37,429 nt of DNA from Alphaproteobacteria bacterium. Lineage in GTDB: Bacteria; Pseudomonadota; Alphaproteobacteria; Rhizobiales; Hyphomicrobiaceae. The stretch's first letter is position 1; the number at the start of each line of letters is the position of its first letter. Shown piece after piece: positions 1 through 6,682 of this stretch. The position numbers were made by a program, and so were the translations under genes. Below the pieces are notes generated by a model. It saw only the letters and a list, made by a program, of their open reading frames with translations, was not told where the DNA came from and ran no database searches. The DNA lies in assembly GCA_018819265.1 (NCBI GenBank), contig JAHJQI010000153.1:1-37429 (forward strand), written 5' to 3'.

Positions 1-200
1 CAAGGTCGTGTGGGACAGTGGTGCCTGGCTGTTGGCCCACACTTCCCAAGGTCGTGTGGGATAGTGGTGCCTGGCTGTTGGCCCACACTTCCCAAGGTCG
101 TGTGGGATAGTGGTGCCTGGCTGTTGGCCCACACTTCCCAAGGTCGTGTGGGATAGTCGTGCCTTGCTGTTGGCCCACACTTCCCAAGGTCGTGTGGGAC
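1..200. repeat. 46-bp tandem hairpin array (4.3 copies, cut by window edge)
   Basis: Direct tandem units of exactly 46 bp begin at 1, 47, 93 and 139, with a partial fifth unit from 185. The units differ at only a few bases. Each junction forms a hairpin with arms CCCACAC and GTGTGGG around the 11-nt loop TTCCCAAGGTC. There are no variable spacers, so it is not a CRISPR array. The array starts outside the window, so the true copy number is unknown. The same hairpin, with one compensated stem pair changed, occurs inside the macroglobulin gene at 34348-34411. Confidence 0.9.
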
Positions 201-238
201 CGGCTAACCTTTCTCATGTTCGTGTCGGAAAGTACTCC

Positions 239-421
239 CAGCAAGATCGTTTCCGCTTTAGGTTGAAACAATCTTGCATTTTTGCTCAAGGGCCAATTGG
301 CCTATCGGCCCGGCCCTCTGCGGGGGGCGGCGCACCTTTTGGTGAACATTCAGCAAGCTGTTATCGAGCAGCCGGCCGCAGACGTGGCCTTGGCGTGCTT
401 CCACCTAATACTGAACAGATC
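239..421. repeat. Dispersed ~175-bp repeat, copy 1
   Basis: This stretch matches 23600-23775 over nearly its whole length in the same orientation. Shared blocks include the GATC..TTGC..TTTTGCTC start, the CGGCCTATCGGCC core, a GC-rich CGGGGG segment, CAGCAAGCTGTT, and the terminal CACCTAATACTGAACAGATC. The copies differ by scattered substitutions and small indels. No convincing ORF or transposase is present. It could be a MITE-like or other noncoding mobile repeat. It lies just past the 3' end of the SH3 protein gene. Confidence 0.8.
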
Positions 422-445
422 TGAACGGCATGAGTCGGAACAGGC

Positions 446-973
446 CTACTCGATGACCTCGCCTTTTTCGACGCCCCATAGCTTCTGTTGCGCGATATAG
501 CCGCGGAAATCACCGACGGCGACGCGGCACCATGCACCATCGCATTCGTGAAGATCGGCAATGACGCCGGCCTCGACGAGGGCGACGGCGCGGCTACCCT
601 CGCGGGGGCGTTCGGTCAGCGGTTCCTGGCGCCGCGGCTCGTTCGGCTTGACCTCCCAGGGCAAAACCTGGGCGGTTCGCCGGCTCGATAGCAGTGTGCG
701 TATGACCCAGCCGGTGGTCCCATCGGCGTCGACGATCTCGCGCCACGCCTCGAACTCGCGGGTGATCCTGACCGGCAGGCCGGCGCGCTGAAACACCCAC
801 GCGATTGGATAATCGGTGCCGGGGCCCTTGCGCAAATTCACCTCGCTGGCCTTGAGGCTGGCAAAACGCGGGGCCGGAGCGGTCTCGGCAAGTGCCGGCG
901 CGGCCGCAAATGCGCCTGCCAGAGCCGCCAATACCGCCAGCGCAACCGAAACGTGCCTCGTCCTCGACGTCAT
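446..973 (-). CDS. Secreted bacterial SH3-domain protein
   Basis: A 175-residue exported protein of unknown precise role, probably a periplasmic or cell-wall-associated SH3-fold protein. The start at 973 gives a classical signal peptide (hydrophobic residues about 8-25, then APALAET). The longer frame back to 1123 would place 50 residues ahead of this signal, so it was rejected. Two SH3-like stretches follow. The first (about 36-97) carries the SH3_4 pattern VNLRKGPGTDYPIAWVF and a GTTGWV turn. The second (about 125-168) has CDGAWCRVAVGDFRGYI with two cysteines that may pair. It is divergent from the dehydrogenase at 1149. Such proteins commonly bind peptidoglycan or partner proteins, but no enzymatic motif is visible here. 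Confidence 0.85.
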   Translation of the reverse strand: MTSRTRHVSVALAVLAALAGAFAAAPALAETAPAPRFASLKASEVNLRKGPGTDYPIAWVFQRAGLPVRITREFEAWREIVDADGTTGWVIRTLLSSRRTAQVLPWEVKPNEPRRQEPLTERPREGSRAVALVEAGVIADLHECDGAWCRVAVGDFRGYIAQQKLWGVEKGEVIE

Positions 974-1148
974 TTCCCGTATCCCGCAATTCGACCAGCT
1001 TTTTCGTTGCCGGGGCGAAAGGTGAACCCAGAGCTTTGTCATGGGTGTGACCATCTGATAGAGAACTTCGACGACAGGAGACAGCGGGTTCGCCGCGCGA
1101 GCCTGTACGGAACTCCGCAACACACTTTACCGAGACTCCCGGAACATC

Positions 1149-2147
1149 ATGCCGAACAGCCCGAAGAAGCCCACCGTCATCGTTACGCGCAAGCTGCCTG
1201 ACGTCGTCGAGACCCGCATGCGCGAGCTGTTCGACGCCCGCCTCAATGTCGATGACAGGCCGATGAGCAACGCCGAACTCGTCGAAGCCGTCAAGACCGC
1301 CGACGTACTGGTGCCGACGGTGACAGACCGGATCGACCGCGCCCTTATCTCGCAGGCCGGCGATCAGCTGCGTCTTATCGCCAATTTCGGAACCGGCGTC
1401 GACAACATCGACCTCGATACCGCAAGCAACCGCGGCATTATCGTGACCAACACGCCCGGCGTGCTGACGGAAGACACCGCCGACATGACCATGGCGCTGA
1501 TTCTCGCCGTACCACGCCGGCTGGCGGAAGCTACACTCTACATGAAGAACCCCAATACCGAGTGGGCCGGCTGGTCCCCGACATGGATGCTCGGCCACCG
1601 CATCTACGGCAAGCGGCTCGGCATCATCGGCATGGGCCGCATCGGGCAGGCGGTGGCACGCCGCGCGAAGGCGTTCGGGTTGCAGATCCATTATCATAAC
1701 CGGCGGCGGCTGGCCGAAGCCATCGAACAGGAGTTCGAGGCGACCTACTGGGACAGCCTCGACCAGATGCTTGCGCGGATGGACATCGTCTCGGTCAACT
1801 GCCCGCATACGCCGGCGACCTATCACCTGTTGTCGGCGCGCAGACTGCGGCTCCTGAAGCCCGACGCCTACATCGTCAACACCGCGCGCGGCGAAGTCAT
1901 CGACGAGAACGAACTGGCGCGGTTGATCGAGCACAACACGATTGCCGGAGCCGGCCTCGACGTGTTCGAGCACGAACCCGCGGTCAATCCGAAACTGCTG
2001 CAATCGGACCGCGTCATAGCGTTGCCGCACCTCGGTTCTGCGACCATCGAGGGCCGCATCGACATGGGCGAAAAGGTCATCATCAACATCAAGACCTTCA
2101 TCGACGGCCACAACCCGCCCGACCGCGTGCATTCGGCGATGTTCTAG
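1149..2147 (+). CDS. D-2-hydroxyacid dehydrogenase (glyoxylate/hydroxypyruvate reductase-like)
   Basis: A 332-residue NAD(P)-dependent cytosolic oxidoreductase of the D-isomer 2-hydroxyacid dehydrogenase family, of usual family length. Residues 10-100 form the substrate-binding domain, including the FGTGVDNID turn. The Rossmann motif GMGRIG is at 161-166. The catalytic triad is intact: Arg247 in NTARGEV, Glu276 in DVFEHEP, and His294 in ALPHLGSAT. Sequence style fits the GyaR-type glycerate dehydrogenases of alphaproteobacteria, which reduce glyoxylate or hydroxypyruvate; the substrate is inferred. The first ATG follows CCCGGAACATC without a strong ribosome site. It stands alone, and its stop codon overlaps the CTAG start of the palindrome at 2144-2208, which may act as its transcript end. 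Confidence 0.9.
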   Translation: MPNSPKKPTVIVTRKLPDVVETRMRELFDARLNVDDRPMSNAELVEAVKTADVLVPTVTDRIDRALISQAGDQLRLIANFGTGVDNIDLDTASNRGIIVTNTPGVLTEDTADMTMALILAVPRRLAEATLYMKNPNTEWAGWSPTWMLGHRIYGKRLGIIGMGRIGQAVARRAKAFGLQIHYHNRRRLAEAIEQEFEATYWDSLDQMLARMDIVSVNCPHTPATYHLLSARRLRLLKPDAYIVNTARGEVIDENELARLIEHNTIAGAGLDVFEHEPAVNPKLLQSDRVIALPHLGSATIEGRIDMGEKVIINIKTFIDGHNPPDRVHSAMF

Positions 2148-2208
2148 TGCTCTGAATCATACGCTCGACTCCGGGCAAAGTTCGTCGAGCGTTTGTAACT
2201 CCAGAGCA
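2144..2208. repeat. Palindromic element beginning CTAGTGCTCTG
   Basis: An imperfect inverted repeat. TGCTCTG at 2148 pairs with CAGAGCA ending at 2208, and ACGCTCGAC pairs with GTCGAGCGT further in. The left end CTAGTG matches the ends of the palindromes at 2223, 17133 and 17223, but the right end lacks the matching CACTAG. It may be a decayed member of that family. It begins inside the stop codon of the dehydrogenase gene and may serve as its terminator. Confidence 0.6.
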
Positions 2209-2222
2209 AAAAAGGCAGCAGA

Positions 2223-2297
2223 CTAGTGGCCCGTCGCGCCAAAATCGCATCATGGCCCCAACCCCGTCCGATTTTGGCGTGACATAAGGACCACTAG
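2223..2297. repeat. CTAGTG...CACTAG palindromic element
   Basis: A 75-bp inverted repeat starts CTAGTGG and ends CCACTAG. An inner pair CGCCAAAATCG / CGATTTTGGCG surrounds a loop of about 17 nt. It has no coding content. It is the left partner of a pair with the element at 2310-2390, 12 bp away. Confidence 0.8.
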
Positions 2298-2309
2298 CGA
2301 GATCATGGA

Positions 2310-2390
2310 CTTAGTGTGGCGTTCAACGCGCCATAGTTGAGCAACGGTGCGGCAAGGCTGGTGTCAACTATGGCGCGACGCCACACTAGG
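2310..2390. repeat. TTAGTG...CACTAG palindromic element
   Basis: An 81-bp inverted repeat. The left arm CTTAGTGTGGCGT plus CGCGCCATAGTTGA pairs with the right arm TCAACTATGGCGCG plus ACGCCACACTAGG, except for a 4-nt TCAA insertion in the left arm. The ends resemble those of the neighbouring element, but the body sequence is unrelated. Confidence 0.8.
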
Positions 2391-2698
2391 TTTCCGGGCT
2401 GACGCTTGGGAGCCAAGTGTCAGTGTCGGAACACTCGCGGCCATGCGCGACCCGCTTTTTGCGATTGGACGGTCGGACGGTCCAGCGGCCACGAAACCGA
2501 GGCAAGTCACACTTCAATCCTCCGGCGGCGCTACTTGAACATCGGGCTGGCTTTCCCATGGCCATTCGATGCTATGCTTCTTCCTGACATTCAGGCGTCG
2601 GCGCAACCAAGATTCTGACCGACGACTCCAGCGAGCTCGTTGAGGCCGAGCACCTGCGTTCCAGGAGCGCCATCAAATGAGGAAGTGCAGCGTAAACC
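2391..2698. other. Intergenic stretch without recognisable gene
   Basis: About 300 bp before the asparagine synthetase gene. Short open frames exist (around 2400-2618), but they have no ribosome site and no recognisable protein sequence. The segment presumably contains the promoter of the downstream gene, but no clear -35/-10 pair stands out. Confidence 0.4.
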
Positions 2699-4690
2699 AT
2701 GTGCGGGATCGCCGGAGAAATTTCGCTTGGGGCGTGCGCCAACCTCAATCGGTCAAAGCCGATGATCGATACGATCCTACACCGCGGCCCCGACGGCCTG
2801 GGATACTGGTCGGATCCTCATAACCAAGTCGCACTGCTACATTGCCGACTGGCGATCGTCGATATCGCCGGCGGACACCAACCTATGCACAGCACATCTG
2901 ACGAGATCGTCATTGTCTTCAACGGGGAGATCTATGGCTACAAGAAGTGGCGTACAGATCTCAAGAATTCCGGCTACAGGTTCCGCAGCGAGTCTGACAC
3001 GGAAGTCCTCATCGCACTTTATCTGCGGGACGGGCCATCGTTCGTCGATAAGCTTGAAGGAGAATTCGCCTTCGTCCTTTACGACGGCAAACAAAGGCGC
3101 ACACTCATTGCCCGGGATCGATTCGGCATCAAGCCGCTGTTTTATTGCATTACAAACGGGTTAATCCTGTTCGGCTCCGAGATAAAGGCGATCTTTGCCC
3201 ACCCATTTGCCGAACGCAGATTCGATCCCGAGGTATTGAATAGACGGATTCACGGGGTTCTGCTTCCCGATGAAACCATTTTTGCCGGGATCAAAACCGT
3301 GCCGCCCGGTCATGCCATCACGATTGATCGTACGGGACATATCATTTGCCGTCGGCACGCCGGCCTCGACCCGGAACTGGCGGGATCATCACGCATAGAC
3401 AGAAGTTCAGCGGAGGATGCCTTCGACGAAGCTTTCAGCGAAGCGGTGACGGATCGCCTGCAGGGGGATGCCGATATCGGTGTGTATTTGTCGGGCGGCG
3501 TCGACTCCAGTCTCGTGGCTTGTGTCATGGGGCAAAACTCGACGAGTTCGCATCGCGCCTACACCATAGGTTTCGACTGTCCACCCTATGGTGAGGCAGG
3601 TGATGCTGCTCGAACGGCAGGACAGCTCGGCCTCCAGCATGAGATAGAACCGATTGGCACCGGCGATCTCGACGACCACTTCGTTCGCTCGCTGTGGCAC
3701 TGCGAAACGACGGTCGTCAACGCGCACGGAACAGCCAAAATGAGACTCTCGGAACGCGCTTCACGGCGTGTCAAAGTAGTCCTCGTCGGTGAAGGGGCAG
3801 ATGAACTGCACGGGGGCTATGCATACTTCCGGCATGCCTCGCTGATCGAGGCGAGCGGGGGAAACGGCGCCAGCAATCAGCTTCAGCAGTTTTTGAAAGC
3901 GAACGGGCTGGAAGACGGCGTACTCGCGAGCGCAACGTACAGGCGCCGCTCCAAACTTGCGAATGGTTCGAGTGCTGCTATCCCATATTCGGCTCTTCGG
4001 GCTTCGGTTATCCAGGACGTGTTCGGCCGCTGTGTCAGCTCGGATTTTCGCTCGCAAGTGCAACCCGACCCGGCCGTTCAGCTGCTGGAATGGATCGACC
4101 ATCACGATCCTGCCGCCAGAAAGAAACTCAATGACATGGCTCTTTCACGTTATGCGTCTGCAATAACGGACATGCCGAACTATCATCTCGGCTTTCTTGG
4201 CGACCGCTCCGAAATGGCAAATGGTATAGAAGGCCGATTACCGTATCTTGATCGACGTGTCGTCGACCTCCTTTGGAGTCTGCCTGACGAATTCCACCTC
4301 GGCGATCAAACCAAGACGTTGATCCGCTCTTCTCTTGCGCGACGCCTGAATGGCAATGCCGCGAACAGATACAAAAGACTGTTTGTAGCGCCATGGGTGG
4401 CGACGAAGGGAATGTTCGAAGGAGCCCTGGCAAGGCGATGGCTGTCTGCTGAGGCAACGGCATCAGCTGGTGTGTTCCATCCAGCGTGGGTGAGCGGCGT
4501 ACTCAGGGCCTATAATTTCTTGCCGCCAAGAAGCCGATTCAGAAAGGCATTGGAAGGCTTCCTGATGACCGTGCTGTCAGTGAACATCCTGGATGATCTT
4601 TTCGTGAAGAATTTTGCTGCAAGCCTCGAACGCTTCAAGCCTGCTGAAGCAGCCGTTGCTCAGCTGGTCGCCACGCCCGAGAGCAAGTAG
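2699..4690 (+). CDS. asnB: Asparagine synthetase, glutamine-hydrolysing (AsnB type)
   Basis: A 663-residue cytosolic enzyme expected to transfer glutamine-derived ammonia to an AMP-activated aspartate or related carboxylate. The start is fixed by MCGIAGE, because Cys2 must become the N-terminal nucleophile of the class II glutaminase domain. That domain (1 to about 215) shows RGPDG, RLAIVD, FNGEIYGY and SESDTEV. The synthetase domain carries the ATP pyrophosphatase loop SGGVDSS at 265-271 and GEGADELHGGY further on. Several asnB paralogues act in exopolysaccharide or peptide tailoring, so the acceptor is uncertain. Codon choice is less GC-biased than in neighbouring genes, suggesting transfer. 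The last ~14 codons (…AEAAVAQ…ES) are part of a repeat that recurs at 6012-6052, so the C-terminus appears to be repeat-derived. Confidence 0.9.
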   Translation: MCGIAGEISLGACANLNRSKPMIDTILHRGPDGLGYWSDPHNQVALLHCRLAIVDIAGGHQPMHSTSDEIVIVFNGEIYGYKKWRTDLKNSGYRFRSESDTEVLIALYLRDGPSFVDKLEGEFAFVLYDGKQRRTLIARDRFGIKPLFYCITNGLILFGSEIKAIFAHPFAERRFDPEVLNRRIHGVLLPDETIFAGIKTVPPGHAITIDRTGHIICRRHAGLDPELAGSSRIDRSSAEDAFDEAFSEAVTDRLQGDADIGVYLSGGVDSSLVACVMGQNSTSSHRAYTIGFDCPPYGEAGDAARTAGQLGLQHEIEPIGTGDLDDHFVRSLWHCETTVVNAHGTAKMRLSERASRRVKVVLVGEGADELHGGYAYFRHASLIEASGGNGASNQLQQFLKANGLEDGVLASATYRRRSKLANGSSAAIPYSALRASVIQDVFGRCVSSDFRSQVQPDPAVQLLEWIDHHDPAARKKLNDMALSRYASAITDMPNYHLGFLGDRSEMANGIEGRLPYLDRRVVDLLWSLPDEFHLGDQTKTLIRSSLARRLNGNAANRYKRLFVAPWVATKGMFEGALARRWLSAEATASAGVFHPAWVSGVLRAYNFLPPRSRFRKALEGFLMTVLSVNILDDLFVKNFAASLERFKPAEAAVAQLVATPESK

Positions 4691-4714
4691 CGCGGGTTCA
4701 AAGAAACGGAACAT

Positions 4715-4805
4715 GTAGGGCGGATAAAGCGTAGCGAAATCCGCCGCCTCGAACGCAAACGTTGCGACTGCCAACGGCGGATTACACTGCGCTAATCCAC
4801 CCTAC
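4715..4805. repeat. REP doublet (REPIN-like), copy 1
   Basis: A 91-bp element made of two REP-type hairpins facing each other. It starts GTAGGGCGGAT and ends ATCCACCCTAC. The first hairpin pairs GGCGGAT with ATCCGCC and the second pairs GGCGGATTA with TAATCCACC. A second copy of identical length is at 5920-6010. This GTAGGGCGGATTA-type REP is common in proteobacteria. It lies between the 3' ends of asnB and the HNH gene. Confidence 0.85.
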
Positions 4806-4816
4806 AGCTAGTACAG

Positions 4817-5188
4817 CTACCTGAGGTTAAGATAGCGATCTTCGAGGTACGAGAGAAGTTCCAGAAGATCGACGCTCTTGCCTTTTCGGCGATTGCAAGC
4901 GCGGCAAATCAACTGCAGATTCGCCCTTTCGTTTCCGCCGCCGAGAGTGTAAGGAATGATATGATCAATCTCCATCGAAAAAAGATCAATCGACTGGTCG
5001 CAAGCAGCACATGTGCCTTGTTGCTTGCGGTGCAACTCCGCCTTAATGCCGTCTAGGAAATTTGCTCGCTGAATTGGGTTGAGCTCTTTCAGAACTTCGC
5101 TGCAATCCATTAATGTTGAATACAACTCACCCCATGCGGCTTGTTCGACATTGCGGGCAGCCGCCCGAAGGCTGTCTGCCCTGGTCAT
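4817..5188 (-). CDS. HNH endonuclease
   Basis: A 123-residue protein with a complete HNH / zinc-finger nuclease core and little else. Cys60-x2-Cys63 and Cys95-x2-Cys98 form the zinc knuckle. Asp75-His76 in EIDHIIP supplies the general base, and Asn90 and Asn99 fit the remaining HNH positions. It should therefore be a metal-dependent DNA nuclease. Its ATG overlaps the stop of the upstream coiled-coil gene by 4 bp (ATGA at 5185-5188), which implies translational coupling. Base composition is visibly lower in GC than the flanking genes. The pair lies between two copies of a composite repeat. A role in mobile-element maintenance or defence is possible but not shown. Confidence 0.85.
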   Translation of the reverse strand: MTRADSLRAAARNVEQAAWGELYSTLMDCSEVLKELNPIQRANFLDGIKAELHRKQQGTCAACDQSIDLFSMEIDHIIPYTLGGGNERANLQLICRACNRRKGKSVDLLELLSYLEDRYLNLR

Positions 5189-5574
5189 GCCGCGATGCTC
5201 CGTTTGGCATTTTCTGCGCGGGTGAGGTTGTTATTGAGTCTCCGTTTCAAGGCCTTTACCCGGTCTAACGCAGGTTGGAGTTCGACCGTATTGATGATAG
5301 TTTCGATGGCATCGAGTATCGACCCGATCTCACTGATTATCTCGTCAAGTTCTTCTTTGTTCTTTCGGGCATACTTTCCAAGCTTGCCTGTGACAGCTTG
5401 AATGCGATCCTCTATGCCCGGGTTTGGGCGCTCACGGTTCAACTGCTCTTTTAGGTTCGCGTTTTCCTGCTCTAGCTCGCCGACTCGACGCTCCAATTCT
5501 ATTTCTCGTTGGAGCAAAACATCGATTTGCTTGTTTGGAGCAAGCCCAAGAATCCTAGTGATCCAATTCCTCAT
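5185..5574 (-). CDS. Small coiled-coil protein coupled to HNH nuclease
   Basis: A 129-residue protein of unknown family. The start at 5574 (MRNWITRILGL) follows GAGGTAGTGAG, a good ribosome site. The longer frame back to 5802 only reads through a REP hairpin and was discarded. Residues about 16-45 form a heptad-like coil (LLQREIELERRVGELEQENA), and a second helical, charged region covers about 60-125. No signal peptide, membrane segment or catalytic motif is visible. It overlaps the HNH gene by ATGA, so the two products are probably made together and may form a complex in which this protein is the scaffold, inhibitor or targeting subunit (inference). Its GC content is lower than the surroundings. 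Confidence 0.75.
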   Translation of the reverse strand: MRNWITRILGLAPNKQIDVLLQREIELERRVGELEQENANLKEQLNRERPNPGIEDRIQAVTGKLGKYARKNKEELDEIISEIGSILDAIETIINTVELQPALDRVKALKRRLNNNLTRAENAKRSIAA

Positions 5575-5738
5575 CTCACTACCTCTACACCTGCCTACTC
5601 CGGACGTTGAGTGTCCGTTAAGGTACCAGAGACCAGCCGAACTGCAAGGAAAGGTTGCTTCGAGACGCCACGTCTCTTCCTGGCCAGTCGCGACGGGCGT
5701 GCGAACTGGAAGGTGCCCGGCGCTGCCCCTCATCCCGA

Positions 5739-5766
5739 CCTTCTCCCCGTACGAACGGGGAGAAGG
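5739..5766. repeat. Hairpin CCTTCTCCCCGT-ACGA-type repeat
   Basis: A perfect 12-bp stem (CCTTCTCCCCGT / ACGGGGAGAAGG) closes a 4-nt loop. It lies upstream of the coiled-coil gene. It resembles repeats often seen between genes in Hyphomicrobiales, which produce spurious translated extensions when read as protein. A terminator for transcripts entering from either side is also possible. Confidence 0.7.
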
Positions 5767-5852
5767 AGAAGCGTGCATCGCTGCGTCCCCTTTCGGGGGC
5801 AAAATCCGCCTCTCGACCCAGCAAGTAGGTCGGGTTCAAAAAAGCGGAACTT

Positions 5853-5888
5853 GTAGGGCGCATTAGCGTAAGCGTAATGCGCCGCAAC
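5853..5888. repeat. Single REP hairpin
   Basis: GTAGGGCGCATTAGCG pairs with CGTAATGCGCCGCAAC around a short AAG-type loop. It is a one-armed relative of the doublets at 4715 and 5920. It is preceded by CAAGTAGGTCGGGTTCAAA, which also precedes the 4715 doublet just after asnB. Confidence 0.7.
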
Positions 5889-5919
5889 GATCAAATAAGG
5901 CGGATAAAAAACGGAACAT

Positions 5920-6010
5920 GTAGGGCGGATAGAGCGTTGCGAAATTCGCCGCTTCGAACGCAAACGTTGCGACTGCCAACGGTGGATTACGCTGCGCTAA
6001 TCCACCCTAC
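5920..6010. repeat. REP doublet (REPIN-like), copy 2
   Basis: A 91-bp element closely matching 4715-4805 in the same orientation, including the shared centre CGAACGCAAACGTTGCGACTG. Differences are a few substitutions in the arms (for example AGAGCGTTGCGAAATTCGCC). Together with copy 1 it brackets the coiled-coil/HNH pair. Confidence 0.85.
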
Positions 6011-6011
6011 A

Positions 6012-6052
6012 GCTGAAGCAGCCGTTGCTCAGCCGGCTGCCACGCACGAGAG
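6012..6052. repeat. Duplicated asnB 3'-end segment
   Basis: A 41-bp segment, GCTGAAGCAGCCGTTGCTCAG followed by GCCACGC.CGAGAG, repeats the last coding part of asnB (4643-4683). It is fused directly to the end of the second REP doublet. In frame it would read AEAAVAQPAATHES, compared with AEAAVAQLVATPES in asnB. It shows either that the asnB tail is itself a repeat or that this is a gene-end fragment left by a duplication. Confidence 0.75.
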
Positions 6053-6257
6053 TGGGGAGCCCATCACGCCGGAGGCCCAGATCGTGTTCAGTTAGGGCTG
6101 TCGCCCTACGCAACCAATTGCCGGGATACTGGCAGCAGCATTTCGCTCGTCCAGCGCCCGCAATCACCTGCGGAACAGCGCTACATCCTTATGAAGCCTA
6201 GTGATGGCGGTCAGGTCACGCCAAACCTGATCGTCAACATTGATAAGGATGATTTTC

Positions 6258-6596
6258 ATGATCGATACTTTGAAGACCTCTGCCCTCGTCACGCTACTGT
6301 TCACGGCGCTGGTGACATTCGTATTCCTCGCCACGCCGTCTTATGCCGGGCCGCTCACAGGCGCACAGACGGCGGGGGCCATACAGTCCACCGGCACGCT
6401 CGCGCCCATGACGGTTGCCGGGCGCAAGGGCCCGAGCGGGCTGACCGGCTCCGGCGGGGCGAAGAAGCCGTGCAACGGCTCGACAACTTCGGAATGCTGC
6501 AAGGGCCTGTCCTACTGCTCGTGTCTCTATATGCCGGGCAGTTCATCGGACAATCACCCAACCGCCTGCTTCAAGGGCTCGAAACCGAGGGGCTGA
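6258..6596 (+). CDS. Small secreted six-cysteine protein
   Basis: A 112-residue protein of unknown family. The ATG at 6258 follows AAGGATGATTTTC, a good ribosome site. A second in-frame ATG at 6240 lacks one. Residues 1-30 form a clear signal peptide ending ATPSYA. The mature part is Gly/Thr/Ser-rich (31-68) and then carries six cysteines at 72, 80, 81, 87, 89 and 104 (spacing C-x7-CC-x5-C-x-C-x14-C). This suggests three disulfides in the periplasm or outside the cell. The spacing does not match the usual inhibitor-cystine-knot order. No enzyme motif is present. A GC-rich hairpin at 6621-6642 may end its transcript. It stands alone between repeat DNA and a convergent MoeB-like gene. Confidence 0.75.
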   Translation: MIDTLKTSALVTLLFTALVTFVFLATPSYAGPLTGAQTAGAIQSTGTLAPMTVAGRKGPSGLTGSGGAKKPCNGSTTSECCKGLSYCSCLYMPGSSSDNHPTACFKGSKPRG

Positions 6597-6620
6597 TACC
6601 ACTTAGTCGAACGCGGATAG

Positions 6621-6642
6621 CCGGCGGCCTCGGGGCCGCCGG
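6621..6642. terminator. GC-rich terminator-like hairpin
   Basis: A perfect 9-bp stem CCGGCGGCC / GGCCGCCGG with a TCGG loop lies 24 bp after the stop of the secreted cysteine-rich protein. It is also 41 bp after the stop of the convergent MoeB-like gene. No strong T-tract follows, so the efficiency is uncertain. The position between two convergent genes fits a bidirectional terminator. Confidence 0.6.
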
Positions 6643-6682
6643 TGCGATTCTTCGCGCATGAGGACGGCACGCCGGTCAGCCG

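Noticed and set aside
1..200. CRISPR-like array
   Set aside because: The 46-bp units are contiguous with no variable spacers, and no cas gene is present. They are tandem hairpins.
594..2132. A 512-residue minus-strand frame opposite the dehydrogenase and SH3 genes
   Set aside because: It is antisense to two well-supported genes and has no recognisable domains or ribosome site. It is typical of GC-rich shadow frames.
5575..5802. N-terminal extension of the coiled-coil protein
   Set aside because: The extension translates the hairpin repeat at 5739-5766. The start at 5574 has a good ribosome site.
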